From the NCBI GenBank assembly GCA_965237725.1, contig OZ250151.1, positions 2,976,001-3,040,000 on the forward strand: a stretch of DNA of 64,000 bases, read 5' to 3'. The translations under genes were made by a program, and so were the position numbers. The DNA comes from G965237725 sp965237725 (lineage in GTDB: Bacteria; Pseudomonadota; Gammaproteobacteria; Arenicellales; Poriferihabitantaceae). Positions 8,068 through 16,800 of the stretch are shown in pieces (positions within the stretch are counted from its first letter, which is position 1; each line of letters opens with the position of its first letter). Below the pieces are notes generated by a model that was given only the letters and a program-made list of their open reading frames with translations, ran no database searches and had not been told where the DNA came from.

Positions 8068-9240
8068 TTATAGTGCAAGTGTATCTTCGTAGGTTTCTTT
8101 CAGCTGATTCTTGAAACACGAAAAATTGTATCGCGTTTGATAGAGGGTGTGTGCATTTGCGCCGAGTTGATTTCGGGTGGTTGGATCATCGATTAAGCCA
8201 ATAATCGTAGTAGCGAAACTATCCGAGTTAAATGGGCAGAGGGCAGCATTGGAAGAGTTTAGCAGTCGTTGATTTGCAATGGTATCAGTGGCGACGATAG
8301 TGGCGCCTGCTTTAAAGTAATCCAGAATTTTAAGTGGTGAATTAATCCCACTCTTACGCGGTGCAAGCAGGATGTCTGAACCCGCCAGATATGCAGGTAG
8401 CAGATCTGGATCGATTTTCCCTAGAAACATCACCTGATTACTAATTCCCTGGCTCTCAAGTATTTTACGATAATGACTGATTTCGCTTTCATCGCCGCCG
8501 ATAATTATAAATTTGGCCTTGGTATTCTGATTGGTAACTATAGGGATGGCTTCAAAAATAATATCCACCCCCTGATATTCTGCAAAGGACCCCACATAGG
8601 TTATCAGCACCTGGTCAGGGTCTTGGCTCATCGTGTTTCGCGCAGCAGTTATCTCTTTTTCATTGGGTTCAACAATAGATGAAGGGATGTCGGCAATACC
8701 ATAAATCGTCGCTGTCGGTGAAATCCCACGCGCTTGCTCTTCCAGACCTGGGCCGGTGCAAATCACCGCATCGGCGCGCCTGATGGTTAATTGCTCGACC
8801 TGGTTGTATACACCCAGAATGATTCTTTTCAAAAGCCCTTGTTTATAGGACAGAGAATCAGAATGCTTTTCATAAATACATTTGGCCCTGGAAATAAATG
8901 ACAACAAATAACACAGAAACCCGGCTTCCTCGGTACCATGGAGAATCACATAGCGATGGCGCAGCACCAGATAACTGCCCTGGATCAATAGAATCAGATC
9001 AAACCAGAGTTTGAGTAAGGATGGTCCAATGGAAATTTTCTTTGACCCAAACAAATTCCATGCCCGAATTACTCTGGACTTTATTACCGGCTCATCCTGG
9101 CCGATTGGCAGTGTGAGTAGATCCACTTCATACCCAAGCTGATTCAGAGCCATGATATTAAATTTTACTCGAATTGAGCTACCACGCCATTCGAAAAATG
9201 GCTGAGGGCTGACAAATAAAATTCGGGGTTTGTTGTTCAT
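8068..9240 (-). CDS. Glycosyltransferase, GT-B fold (GT4-like)
   Basis: A 390-residue GT-B glycosyltransferase. The N-terminal acceptor domain starts with ILFVSPQPFFEWRGSSIR. The C-terminal donor domain holds VLITYVGSFAEYQGVDI and the SPLKILDYFKAGATIVATD segment, a version of the donor-binding EX7E region in which the first Glu is not obvious. Such enzymes act on the cytoplasmic face of the membrane and transfer a sugar from a nucleotide donor to a lipid or glycan. It is the first gene of the three-gene minus-strand group and faces the divergent sufS gene across a 292-bp gap. The acceptor is unknown. Confidence 0.82.
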   Translation of the reverse strand: MNNKPRILFVSPQPFFEWRGSSIRVKFNIMALNQLGYEVDLLTLPIGQDEPVIKSRVIRAWNLFGSKKISIGPSLLKLWFDLILLIQGSYLVLRHRYVILHGTEEAGFLCYLLSFISRAKCIYEKHSDSLSYKQGLLKRIILGVYNQVEQLTIRRADAVICTGPGLEEQARGISPTATIYGIADIPSSIVEPNEKEITAARNTMSQDPDQVLITYVGSFAEYQGVDIIFEAIPIVTNQNTKAKFIIIGGDESEISHYRKILESQGISNQVMFLGKIDPDLLPAYLAGSDILLAPRKSGINSPLKILDYFKAGATIVATDTIANQRLLNSSNAALCPFNSDSFATTIIGLIDDPTTRNQLGANAHTLYQTRYNFSCFKNQLKETYEDTLAL

Positions 9241-9532
9241 TTAAACATTTCCAGATCGCTCTGGGGAGATGGAAAGGTAAGCAGTAATATACAAGTGCTA
9301 AAGGTTATCTTCAAAAGTGAATTTTACGCGGTTAAGGACTTAAACCGGTGCGGATTATAATGGTTTTGGGAAGCAGAATCCGTTACAAAACTTTAACCGC
9401 ATTGTGGGGGAAAATAACCACAAATACGTCATGGTTGAAAAAAAAGGATTAAATTCCATTTAAATAAAATCATGTTACATTTCCCGAATAATTTAGCGAT
9501 TTTATCCTAATTCAAATTGAGTAAAGCACAAA

Positions 9533-10774
9533 GTGGCAAATTCCAAGGCATATAAAACCTTTGATGTGAACCAGGTTCGAAAGGACTTTCCGATCCTGCA
9601 GCGTCAGGTTAACGGGCACCCATTGATCTATCTTGATAATGGTGCGTCAGCTCAAAAGCCCCAGTCGGTGATCGATCGGGTGTCAAAATACTACAGCGAA
9701 GAGCACGCCAATATTCATCGGGGGGTGCATCATTTGAGTCAGGAGGCGACCCAGGCTTATGAAGATGCCCGGGAAATCATTCGCGAATTTATCAAGGCCG
9801 AGCATGTCCACGAAGTATTGTTCAATAAAGGCACAACCGACGGTATCAATCTGGTCGCGTCGTCGTATGGCAGAAAGAATTTTGGACCCGGAGATGAGGT
9901 TATCGTGTCCACCATGGAGCATCATTCGAATATTGTGCCCTGGCAATTGATTTGTGAAGAAACGGGTGCGAGCTTGAAGGTACTGCCGATAAATCAAGAT
10001 GGCGAATTCAAGATGGAAGAATACAAGTCTCTGTTAAGCGAAAGGACCAAAATGGTGGCAGTGGTTCATGTATCAAACGCATTGGGTACTATAAATCCGG
10101 TAGAAGAAATTATTTCCCTGGCCCATCAATACAACGCTCCGGTGTTACTGGATGGTGCTCAGGCTGTGCCCCATATGCATATCGATGTGCAGAAAATGGA
10201 CGTGGATTTTTACACTTTTTCTGCACACAAAGTTTTTGGTCCCACTGGAGTAGGTATTTTGTATGGTAAAGAGTCGCTGTTAAATGACATGCCGCCTTAT
10301 CAAGGCGGTGGCGATATGATCGAAAAAGTGACCTTCGAAAAAACCACATACAATACATTGCCGCACAAATTTGAGGCCGGCACACCCAATATTGTCGGTG
10401 GACTTGGTTTTGGTGCTGCCATCGAATATTTCACTCAGTTTGACCCTAAGGAAATAGCCGAGCATGAACAGGATATTTTGCACTACACCACTGAAAAGTT
10501 GACCGAAATGAAAAACATCCGGATTGTAGGGACTGCGAGACACAAGGCTAGTGTAATTTCATTCCTGCTTGAGGGCGCCCATCCATTTGATGTGGGGACA
10601 ATACTCGATCAGCAGGGAATTGCCGTTCGGACCGGGCATCACTGTGCCCAACCACTGATGGAATTTTATGGCATACCTGGGACTGTGCGCGCTTCTTTTG
10701 CCATGTACAACAATCGGGCAGATGTTGACGCTCTGGTTGCTGGGGTAAAACGTGCGGAATCCATGTTGCTCTGA
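9533..10774 (+). CDS. sufS: Cysteine desulfurase SufS
   Basis: A 413-residue class V PLP enzyme of the SufS/CsdA (group II) type, of normal length. Lys233 in SAHKVFGPTG is the PLP lysine and Cys371 in RTGHHCAQPLM is the persulfide-forming cysteine. It removes sulfur from L-cysteine as a persulfide for Fe-S cluster assembly. The start is GTG. The partner sufE follows 17 bases downstream, which supports SufS over CsdA. The SufBCD scaffold genes are not in the window, so the pair stands apart or forms the edge of a split suf set. Confidence 0.92.
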   Translation: MANSKAYKTFDVNQVRKDFPILQRQVNGHPLIYLDNGASAQKPQSVIDRVSKYYSEEHANIHRGVHHLSQEATQAYEDAREIIREFIKAEHVHEVLFNKGTTDGINLVASSYGRKNFGPGDEVIVSTMEHHSNIVPWQLICEETGASLKVLPINQDGEFKMEEYKSLLSERTKMVAVVHVSNALGTINPVEEIISLAHQYNAPVLLDGAQAVPHMHIDVQKMDVDFYTFSAHKVFGPTGVGILYGKESLLNDMPPYQGGGDMIEKVTFEKTTYNTLPHKFEAGTPNIVGGLGFGAAIEYFTQFDPKEIAEHEQDILHYTTEKLTEMKNIRIVGTARHKASVISFLLEGAHPFDVGTILDQQGIAVRTGHHCAQPLMEFYGIPGTVRASFAMYNNRADVDALVAGVKRAESMLL

Positions 10775-10791
10775 AACTGCGGATTATTGTT

Positions 10792-11214
10792 GTGACCGAA
10801 ATTAATCAAATACAGGATGAGATTATCGAGGAGTTTGAAATCTTCGATCAATGGATGGATAAATATGAATATATTATCGATCTAGCCAAAAAAATGCCAT
10901 TAATCGATGAACAGTTCAAACATGATGAAAACCTGGTGCCCGGTTGCCAGAGCAGAGTATGGCTTCATGCAGAATTGAATGAGGGTAAAGTAAGTTTAAG
11001 CGCGGACAGTGATGCAATCATTACTAAAGGTATTATCGCTTTGTTGATTCGGGTTTTATCCGACCAACCCGCTGATCAAATTCGCGATGCGGATTTGTAC
11101 TTTATCGATAAAATCGGATTGAAAGAACATCTTTCACCCACACGATCCAATGGGCTGGTTAATATGGTGGCAAAAATTAAATTGACTGCCAACAATTTGA
11201 AACAAATGCACTGA
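10792..11214 (+). CDS. sufE: Sulfur acceptor protein SufE
   Basis: A 140-residue SufE. Cys52 in VPGCQSRVWL is the residue that takes the persulfide from SufS. The protein stimulates SufS and carries sulfur to the scaffold complex. It begins with GTG 17 bases after sufS, has no recognisable promoter of its own, and converges on the HAD phosphatase gene 16 bases beyond its stop. CsdE is the alternative name for the same fold; the SufS neighbour decides for SufE. Confidence 0.9.
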   Translation: MTEINQIQDEIIEEFEIFDQWMDKYEYIIDLAKKMPLIDEQFKHDENLVPGCQSRVWLHAELNEGKVSLSADSDAIITKGIIALLIRVLSDQPADQIRDADLYFIDKIGLKEHLSPTRSNGLVNMVAKIKLTANNLKQMH

Positions 11215-11230
11215 CCATTGCAAAACTGGT

Positions 11231-11917
11231 TTAGCGCATTTTCTCCAGAATGTCGGGGAGTTCGCTGATATTCTGGATTTGGGCATCGGGAAAGTATTTA
11301 CCTCGCCAGGGTTGATTGAAGGTATTAACCCAAACCGTTTGCATACCCATTCTTGCGGCGCCTTCAACGTCTCTTTCGCAGTCATCGCCGACGTGTAAAA
11401 TTTCTTCTGCAACAAAACTGGATTGAGAAACAGCTGCTTCGAATATGGCAGGGTCGGGTTTACCGAATCCAATTTCTGCGGAAGTAAGAGAGAAATCGAA
11501 GTACTTGCCGATTCCAATCTGATCTACATCCGCATTGCCATTGGTGATGGATCCTGTGCAAAAGTTTTTATTTGCGTAATCGAGCACTTCGATGGCTCTA
11601 TGGAAAAAAGACACATTGTTACGTTGTTTCCAGTACACATCAAATCCCTGATCGAGCAAATCTGATGAGCAGTTAAACGGGTCGACGATCTCACCTATCC
11701 AGTTCTTTCTAAGTAGCGTCAGGTCGTGGTGCAACTCCGGATAGTTGTTAAAGTAGGCATGTCGATGTGCAGTCAATTGCTCCAGGGTAAATTGCGCGGG
11801 AATTTCAGGTATGGATTCCTGCAACCAGGCATAAAATCGCTTTTCAGCATTGACTATAACCGGTTGAATAGCCCAAAGGGTGTCGTCAAGGTCAAAGGTG
11901 ATGCATTTTATTGACAT
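11231..11917 (-). CDS. HAD-family hydrolase (subfamily IA)
   Basis: A 228-residue HAD phosphatase of the YjjG/YigB type. Motif I is DLDDT with Asp9 as nucleophile and Asp11 as general acid. Motif II lies around SITNG, and motif III/IV is in GFGKPDPAIF and HVGDDCERDVEGA. A cap domain lies between motifs I and II. These are cytosolic phosphatases for small phosphorylated metabolites such as nucleotides or sugar phosphates; the substrate is not predictable. The gene is divergent from the kinase-like gene, whose longest possible reading would overlap it, and convergent with sufE. Confidence 0.85.
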   Translation of the reverse strand: MSIKCITFDLDDTLWAIQPVIVNAEKRFYAWLQESIPEIPAQFTLEQLTAHRHAYFNNYPELHHDLTLLRKNWIGEIVDPFNCSSDLLDQGFDVYWKQRNNVSFFHRAIEVLDYANKNFCTGSITNGNADVDQIGIGKYFDFSLTSAEIGFGKPDPAIFEAAVSQSSFVAEEILHVGDDCERDVEGAARMGMQTVWVNTFNQPWRGKYFPDAQIQNISELPDILEKMR

Positions 11918-11946
11918 GGTATTTACCGAGAATTATATATAGAGGA

Positions 11947-12873
11947 ATGGGAATAATAATATTGGAAAATCAGTTAAGCGAAATTCTACCGCAAATTTGT
12001 GACTTCTTTGGCATCGGTGAGTTACGCCATCGGCGTGATGGTGGTGGTTATGCGAACACCAACCTCATCGTCGAGACGTCAAAGGGAAGTTATTTCATCA
12101 GATTTTCCCAGGAACATTCTTTAGAGCAAATTGAATCAGAATTATTGGTTATAAAACACGTATTCATTCACGGCATACCAGTCCCCACCCCAATTACGGC
12201 AATAGATGGCGAATCAACATTCAAAGTCCAAAATGGTTTGGTATCTGTTTTTAAGTTTGTCGAGGGGGAATCCAGTGAGACGGTTAGCCCATCGGGAATA
12301 ATCGAAATCGCCCGGACGTTGGGAAAACTGCATTGTGTTGAATACGACCACTTGCCTCATAGAGAGACTTGGTGGACTCCAACTTATTTAGAAGACAATT
12401 TGCCTCGGGCAAAAACATTGTTCGAATATGAAAATGTAAAAAAATTAAGTGACCGGATCGCATCTTTGCCCAAAATGGACTTAAAAAAATTACCGCGAGG
12501 TATCGTTCATGGCGATCCATGGCCAAATAATGCATTGTTTTATGATGATGAATTTGTTGCCTTGGTTGACTGGGAAGAAACTACAGTAGGCTACCCAATA
12601 TATGACCTGGTTTATTTGGCTATACATGGCTGTTTTCCCGAGGATCGTTTTGATCCGGAATTATTCCAGTCTGTTTTGCAGGCATATGAGGTGGTGCGCA
12701 AGCTTAATACCTATGAACGGAAATGTATGGTCCCTATAGCTCAACGCATAGCGTGCACCAATTCTCTTTGGTTGTTACTAAAACAACAAGGCGCCGAAAT
12801 AGATTTCGAGCCTATGGACTATTCTGATTGGTACTGGGGTTTGGGACTGGAAAATTTAGGCTCTGAATGTTAA
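11947..12873 (+). CDS. ThrB/APH-type kinase (homoserine kinase-like phosphotransferase)
   Basis: About 308 residues of the aminoglycoside-phosphotransferase/choline-kinase fold, resembling the homoserine kinase ThrB of pseudomonads. The N-terminus carries GGYANTNLIVET and the strand with SYFIRF. The catalytic loop is VHGDPWPNNALF, and VDWEETTVGYPIYDL holds the Mg-binding Asp. ATP-dependent phosphorylation of a small hydroxyl substrate is expected. The ATG at 11947 has a GAGGA immediately in front of it, with no spacer, so an in-frame TTG at 11962 remains possible. No threonine pathway gene is adjacent, so homoserine as substrate is only a family guess. Confidence 0.75.
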   Translation: MGIIILENQLSEILPQICDFFGIGELRHRRDGGGYANTNLIVETSKGSYFIRFSQEHSLEQIESELLVIKHVFIHGIPVPTPITAIDGESTFKVQNGLVSVFKFVEGESSETVSPSGIIEIARTLGKLHCVEYDHLPHRETWWTPTYLEDNLPRAKTLFEYENVKKLSDRIASLPKMDLKKLPRGIVHGDPWPNNALFYDDEFVALVDWEETTVGYPIYDLVYLAIHGCFPEDRFDPELFQSVLQAYEVVRKLNTYERKCMVPIAQRIACTNSLWLLLKQQGAEIDFEPMDYSDWYWGLGLENLGSEC

Positions 12874-12980
12874 GTTATCAAAACGCCCTATCTCACGCAT
12901 TGCCGGTTGAACAGCATAGGCAACGTTACAAGCTCCAGATTAAGATTGGACAGAATAATTAAAATAAAGCACGAGGTGAT

Positions 12981-13697
12981 ATGCATTTTGAAATAAAGCC
13001 TTCAGCGGTTTTGTCAGCGCTACTACTTTGTATTGTTTTACTGTTAATACTGAATGTAGTAGGAATTTTTTATGGCTTTGAGGCTAGTCGCAGCGAGCGT
13101 CGTATTGCTCAACTAGTTCATTTCAATTCTGAGGAAAGTTTGCCAACATTGTTTTCGACGCTAATTCTATTGGTAAGTGCGTTCCTGCTTATAGTGATAT
13201 CCAGGTTTCACAAAACCGAACGGACCGGGCATTTGTTGTGGGCTGGATTGGCGATGATATTTTTATTCCTGGCAGTAGATGAATCCATAACTATTCATGA
13301 ATTAATTAGTGGCAAACTTCGTGAGCATTTTGACTTTTCGGGTATTTTCTATTTCGCCTGGATAATACCTTATGGTTTGGCTTTGATTTTGATTATGCTG
13401 GTTTATTTCAGATTGGTAATTAATTTGCCTCGGAAAATCATGTGGCTATTTATCGCATCGGGTCTGATATACGTTGCCGGTGCAATTGGTTTCGAAATGA
13501 TTGGTGGCCAGGAATTTGAATTAGATAGTAGGGCTGCAAAAAATTGGAGAAATATGAACTATCTTGTGATTACTACTATGGAAGAACTGTTGGAAAAGCT
13601 TGGCATTAGTCTTTTTATTTATTCACTGCTGGAGTACATATCCGTTACGTTCGGTCCGCTTTCCATATCGATCCGTTACAAACGCGAAAATAAATAG
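12981..13697 (+). CDS. Multi-pass membrane protein of unknown function
   Basis: A 238-residue integral membrane protein that I cannot name. Hydrophobic segments are visible near residues 8-30, 54-75, 85-100, 122-146 and 150-170, and a weaker one lies near 205-225. Acidic residues in or next to the membrane segments (AVDESITIHE, IGFEMIGGQE, TMEELLEKLG) are striking and could bind a metal or carry protons. A start ATG follows AGCACGAGGTGAT, a reasonable ribosome-binding site. It stands alone between the kinase-like gene and a convergent GIY-YIG gene. Confidence 0.6.
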   Translation: MHFEIKPSAVLSALLLCIVLLLILNVVGIFYGFEASRSERRIAQLVHFNSEESLPTLFSTLILLVSAFLLIVISRFHKTERTGHLLWAGLAMIFLFLAVDESITIHELISGKLREHFDFSGIFYFAWIIPYGLALILIMLVYFRLVINLPRKIMWLFIASGLIYVAGAIGFEMIGGQEFELDSRAAKNWRNMNYLVITTMEELLEKLGISLFIYSLLEYISVTFGPLSISIRYKRENK

Positions 13698-13710
13698 CAG
13701 ACTGTAGAAG

Positions 13711-13989
13711 CTAACCTGAAGATTTGCTGTCAATTAGAATCTGTTTTTGTATTCGGCTAAAGTTTTTAATTACCGCTTCCCGCTTACCAGCGCTGCTTCT
13801 ATTATGGCTATGCTCGCGATACACCACTGCAATGGGTTTTCGGCCATTAAAGTATTTGGCACCGAGTTTCCCAGACACATGCTCTCTGAAGCGGCGCTCC
13901 ACATTGGTGGTAATACCAGTGTAGTAGGTGTTATCGCTGGCCTGGATGATATAAACCGACCAGTTATTCGTTGGTGAATTGGAAGTCAC
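13711..13989 (-). CDS. GIY-YIG domain protein (YhbQ/UPF0213-like)
   Basis: A short single-domain GIY-YIG protein of 92 residues. VYIIQA supplies the first half of the motif and YYTGIT the second, with Arg32/Arg33 following. A later YREHS...GKREAVIK region holds the conserved Glu. Stand-alone proteins of this size are assigned to the YhbQ/UPF0213 nuclease group, whose role is poorly known. I take the GTG at 13989, which overlaps the TGA of the upstream gene (GTGA) and removes 16 N-terminal residues without family character. Translational coupling with the NTF2-like gene is likely. Confidence 0.75.
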   Translation of the reverse strand: MTSNSPTNNWSVYIIQASDNTYYTGITTNVERRFREHVSGKLGAKYFNGRKPIAVVYREHSHNRSSAGKREAVIKNFSRIQKQILIDSKSSG

Positions 13990-14417
13990 TTTTCCGATAA
14001 TTGGTTTTTGCAATGGATGTCGTCCCCCAGACACCATTGTTCCACTACAAGTAGATTCAAATTGTCATCCTCTACAATTCGATAGATTGAGATCTCTTCA
14101 AATTCTACTTGTTTGCCGGTGCCGGGAACGCCAATATATTCGCCTTGATGGGTTCCCGTGGAAGTGTATCTGGTGACTACTCGATCGTCACCAACAATCA
14201 GATCTACAATTTTTTCATGCCAGTCCGGGAAAGTCTTCCGAGAACGCTGGATTGTGGCGCAAATGCCTTCATAGCCGTAAATATCGCCTGTACCCCATCC
14301 CTTGGGCCAGTGGCCTATAAAATCGGGTGAATATACATTGGGGATTGCATCCAGGTCCCCGGTATTCCAAATTCGATGTAGTTCTTTTATTAATCCAATG
14401 GCTTTTTGTTTATCCAT
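13986..14417 (-). CDS. NTF2-like/SnoaL-type protein (ester cyclase family)
   Basis: A 143-residue protein with the cone-shaped NTF2 fold. The helix-rich N-terminus (IKELHRIWNTGDLDAI), DFIGHWPKG and the RYTSTGTHQGEYIGVPGTG strand match SnoaL-like polyketide-cyclase annotations. Members bind small hydrophobic ligands or act as cyclases and isomerases; many have no known function. It overlaps the GIY-YIG start by four bases. No polyketide genes are nearby, so the cyclase name is only a family label. Confidence 0.75.
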   Translation of the reverse strand: MDKQKAIGLIKELHRIWNTGDLDAIPNVYSPDFIGHWPKGWGTGDIYGYEGICATIQRSRKTFPDWHEKIVDLIVGDDRVVTRYTSTGTHQGEYIGVPGTGKQVEFEEISIYRIVEDDNLNLLVVEQWCLGDDIHCKNQLSEK

Positions 14418-14435
14418 TTCTATCCCAACAATAAT

Positions 14436-15290
14436 CTAAATCGCGGTTGATCGCGCGAATTCAATATAAATTCCCCGCAATTTGTTGGTGATATTTCCGG
14501 GAGTACCACTGCCAATGGTCTTATCGTCTACACTGGTGACAGGCAGAACATAACTCGAAGCACCCGAAATAAACGCCTCGTCGGCGACATAAACCTCTTC
14601 CAGACTCACGCTTCTCTGATCCAGCATTATTTCGCCAGAATCACAAAGTTCGATCAATGCGCTACGCGTGACACCTGGTAGGATGTCATTGCTCAGCGGA
14701 CGAGTGATTATGGTATTGTCTTTTATGATGAAAAAGCTGGTTGCGCCACATTCGGTAATCATACCGTCTGGCCCGATCATTAAAGCTTCATAGGCGCCAT
14801 GATCATGGGCAGTTTGTTTTGCCAGTACCTGACCCAGCAGGTTCACAGATTTTATATCCCGGCGCGCCCAGCGAATGTCTTCTACACTTTTCAGACTCAC
14901 GCCAGTTTTGGCGTATTCATTTTCAAGCGATGGCTTTTCCTGGGTAAACATGAATACCGTTGGCGACAAAATTTCGCTATAAATAAAATCTCTTTCTTCA
15001 GGGCCCCGTGTCACCTGCATATATACCAGCCCTTCTTCAAGATTATTGAGTTGAATCATTTTCCGAAAAATGCTGAGCAACTCGGTGCTATCCAAGGGCT
15101 GGGGAATATTTAGCTCGCCCAATGATCTCGACAGACGAGCCATGTGGCTATGGAAATCGAGTAATTTTCCATCGATGACCCCTGCAACTTCATATACCGC
15201 GTCACCGAATAATACTCCGCGATCAAATATTGAAACCTGGGCTTGTTCGGGCGGAATGAATTCGCCGTTTAAATAAACTATTCTTTTCAT
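14436..15290 (-). CDS. D-amino-acid transaminase (class IV PLP enzyme)
   Basis: A 284-residue fold type IV transaminase. Lys147 in RRDIKSVNLLG is the PLP lysine, matching Lys145 of Bacillus D-amino-acid transaminase, and YMQVTRGPEERDF resembles the D-enzyme rather than the IlvE motif. It moves amino groups between D-amino acids and 2-oxo acids. The next gene on the same strand, 13 bases upstream in coordinates of its stop, encodes a D-aminoacylase, and the two fit one route: deacylation of N-acyl-D-amino acids followed by transamination. A branched-chain or 4-amino-4-deoxychorismate enzyme is less likely. Confidence 0.83.
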   Translation of the reverse strand: MKRIVYLNGEFIPPEQAQVSIFDRGVLFGDAVYEVAGVIDGKLLDFHSHMARLSRSLGELNIPQPLDSTELLSIFRKMIQLNNLEEGLVYMQVTRGPEERDFIYSEILSPTVFMFTQEKPSLENEYAKTGVSLKSVEDIRWARRDIKSVNLLGQVLAKQTAHDHGAYEALMIGPDGMITECGATSFFIIKDNTIITRPLSNDILPGVTRSALIELCDSGEIMLDQRSVSLEEVYVADEAFISGASSYVLPVTSVDDKTIGSGTPGNITNKLRGIYIEFARSTAI

Positions 15291-15303
15291 TATTCTGGAT
15301 GAC

Positions 15304-16746
15304 TTAATGGGTCAGAAATTTCCCACCGCGTTTGCCTGTTGATGCCTGAGATTGCCAAGTAACATCACCATTCACCCAAACCGTGTGAATACCATCAGCA
15401 AGTTGAGTCGGGTTTTCGAAATCACTGCGGTCGATAATTTTTTGTGAATCGAACAAAACCATGTCAGCAAAATTACCCTGTTCAATTGTTCCTCGATTTT
15501 TCAAACCAAAGGTTTTTGCAGAAAGTCCGGTCATTTTGTGAACGGCTTGTTCGAGTTTAAACAATTTTTTATTTCTGACATAGTGCCCGAGTACCCGTGG
15601 GAATGTGCCCCAAAGTCTGGGGTGTGGAAACTTCATGGTTGGTAATCCATCTGAGCCAATCATTGCTGCGGGATGGGACATGATTCGCTCGAGATCGCCG
15701 TCATCCATTTGATAGTAAATGGCCGAGGCGGGATAGAGTTTTTCTGCGGCGTCTACTAGTGAGCATTGCCATTCCGCAGCAATTTTATCGAGCATCCAGC
15801 CATTGTATTCAGGGTAGGGCGTGGACTCAGCGACCAGTATGGCCTCGGAGCCGGCGATAAAATTGGGTAACAGCGAGGTTGCGCTTGCAGTATAAGGGTA
15901 TACGTCGAACATCACATTTTGCTGGTTTTGCCGCGCCGCATCGATAGCCGCGAGAGTTTCCACGGATCGACCGTAATTTTTCGGCCCAGCGCATTTGTGG
16001 TGAGATATGACAATTGGCGCCTCCGACTTCCGGCCGATCTCAAGGGTTTCCTCAATAGCGGCCATGATTTCATCGCCTTCATCACGCATATGGGTGACAT
16101 AAAGCGCGTTATCGAACTCACGCAGTACCGATGCGATTTCTATCACCTCTTGAGTGGGGGCGGCTGCAGCTATGGGATAATCGAGCCCCGTGCTAAAACC
16201 GATGCACCCCTGTTTCAGCGCTAGTTGTAGCGATTTTTTCATTGTTGCAATGTCCGAACTCGTGGCGGGCTGTTCCATACGGTCGGACATCACATTGTGA
16301 CGCAGTGAGCTGTGGCCAGCTAGTAATGCAACGTTCACCGCCGCGGGTTTTTTTCTCAGTGCCGATTGGTAGTCTTTTACAGTCTGAAATTGAAACTCTG
16401 CTGAGGTACCAAGCATGGGCAATGGGGCAGGGAATGTCTCCGCCCTAATCATCGGTGCTGCGCTTATCCCGCAATTACCGACAATCACCGTAGTCACGCC
16501 CTGGGAAATTTTCGCCGGCAAATCCGGGGTTGCAATCACCGCCAGGTCATCGTGAGTATGAACATCGATGAAACCTGGAGCGAGAACAAGCCCGGTTGCA
16601 TCAATGGTTTTTTCCGCTTCCCAGTTTTCACATGAACCAACAGCTTCAATCTTGTCAGCGCTAATAACAACGTTGGTTTTCCGGGTAGGGTTACCGGTTC
16701 CGTCAACAATACTTGCACCACTAATTTTTAGATCACATTTTTCCAT
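15304..16746 (-). CDS. N-acyl-D-amino-acid deacylase (D-aminoacylase)
   Basis: A 480-residue amidohydrolase of the D-aminoacylase family, of normal length. VDGTGNP at the N-terminus, His63-x-His65 in DVHTHDDLAV, the IVGNCGIS metal-ligand cysteine segment, VTHMRDEGDE, SHHKCAG and the late SDGLP aspartate are all in place. It hydrolyses N-acyl-D-amino acids to the D-amino acid and a carboxylate with zinc in the active site. It precedes the D-amino-acid transaminase in the transcript and follows the DoeA-like gene after a 54-bp gap. Family members also include dihydroorotase-like and other N-acyl hydrolases, so the acyl substrate may differ. Confidence 0.85.
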   Translation of the reverse strand: MEKCDLKISGASIVDGTGNPTRKTNVVISADKIEAVGSCENWEAEKTIDATGLVLAPGFIDVHTHDDLAVIATPDLPAKISQGVTTVIVGNCGISAAPMIRAETFPAPLPMLGTSAEFQFQTVKDYQSALRKKPAAVNVALLAGHSSLRHNVMSDRMEQPATSSDIATMKKSLQLALKQGCIGFSTGLDYPIAAAAPTQEVIEIASVLREFDNALYVTHMRDEGDEIMAAIEETLEIGRKSEAPIVISHHKCAGPKNYGRSVETLAAIDAARQNQQNVMFDVYPYTASATSLLPNFIAGSEAILVAESTPYPEYNGWMLDKIAAEWQCSLVDAAEKLYPASAIYYQMDDGDLERIMSHPAAMIGSDGLPTMKFPHPRLWGTFPRVLGHYVRNKKLFKLEQAVHKMTGLSAKTFGLKNRGTIEQGNFADMVLFDSQKIIDRSDFENPTQLADGIHTVWVNGDVTWQSQASTGKRGGKFLTH

Positions 16747-16800
16747 TATTTTGACGATTGATTGAATAATAAAGTTATTTTTACCCAGAGCTGGCTGGAT

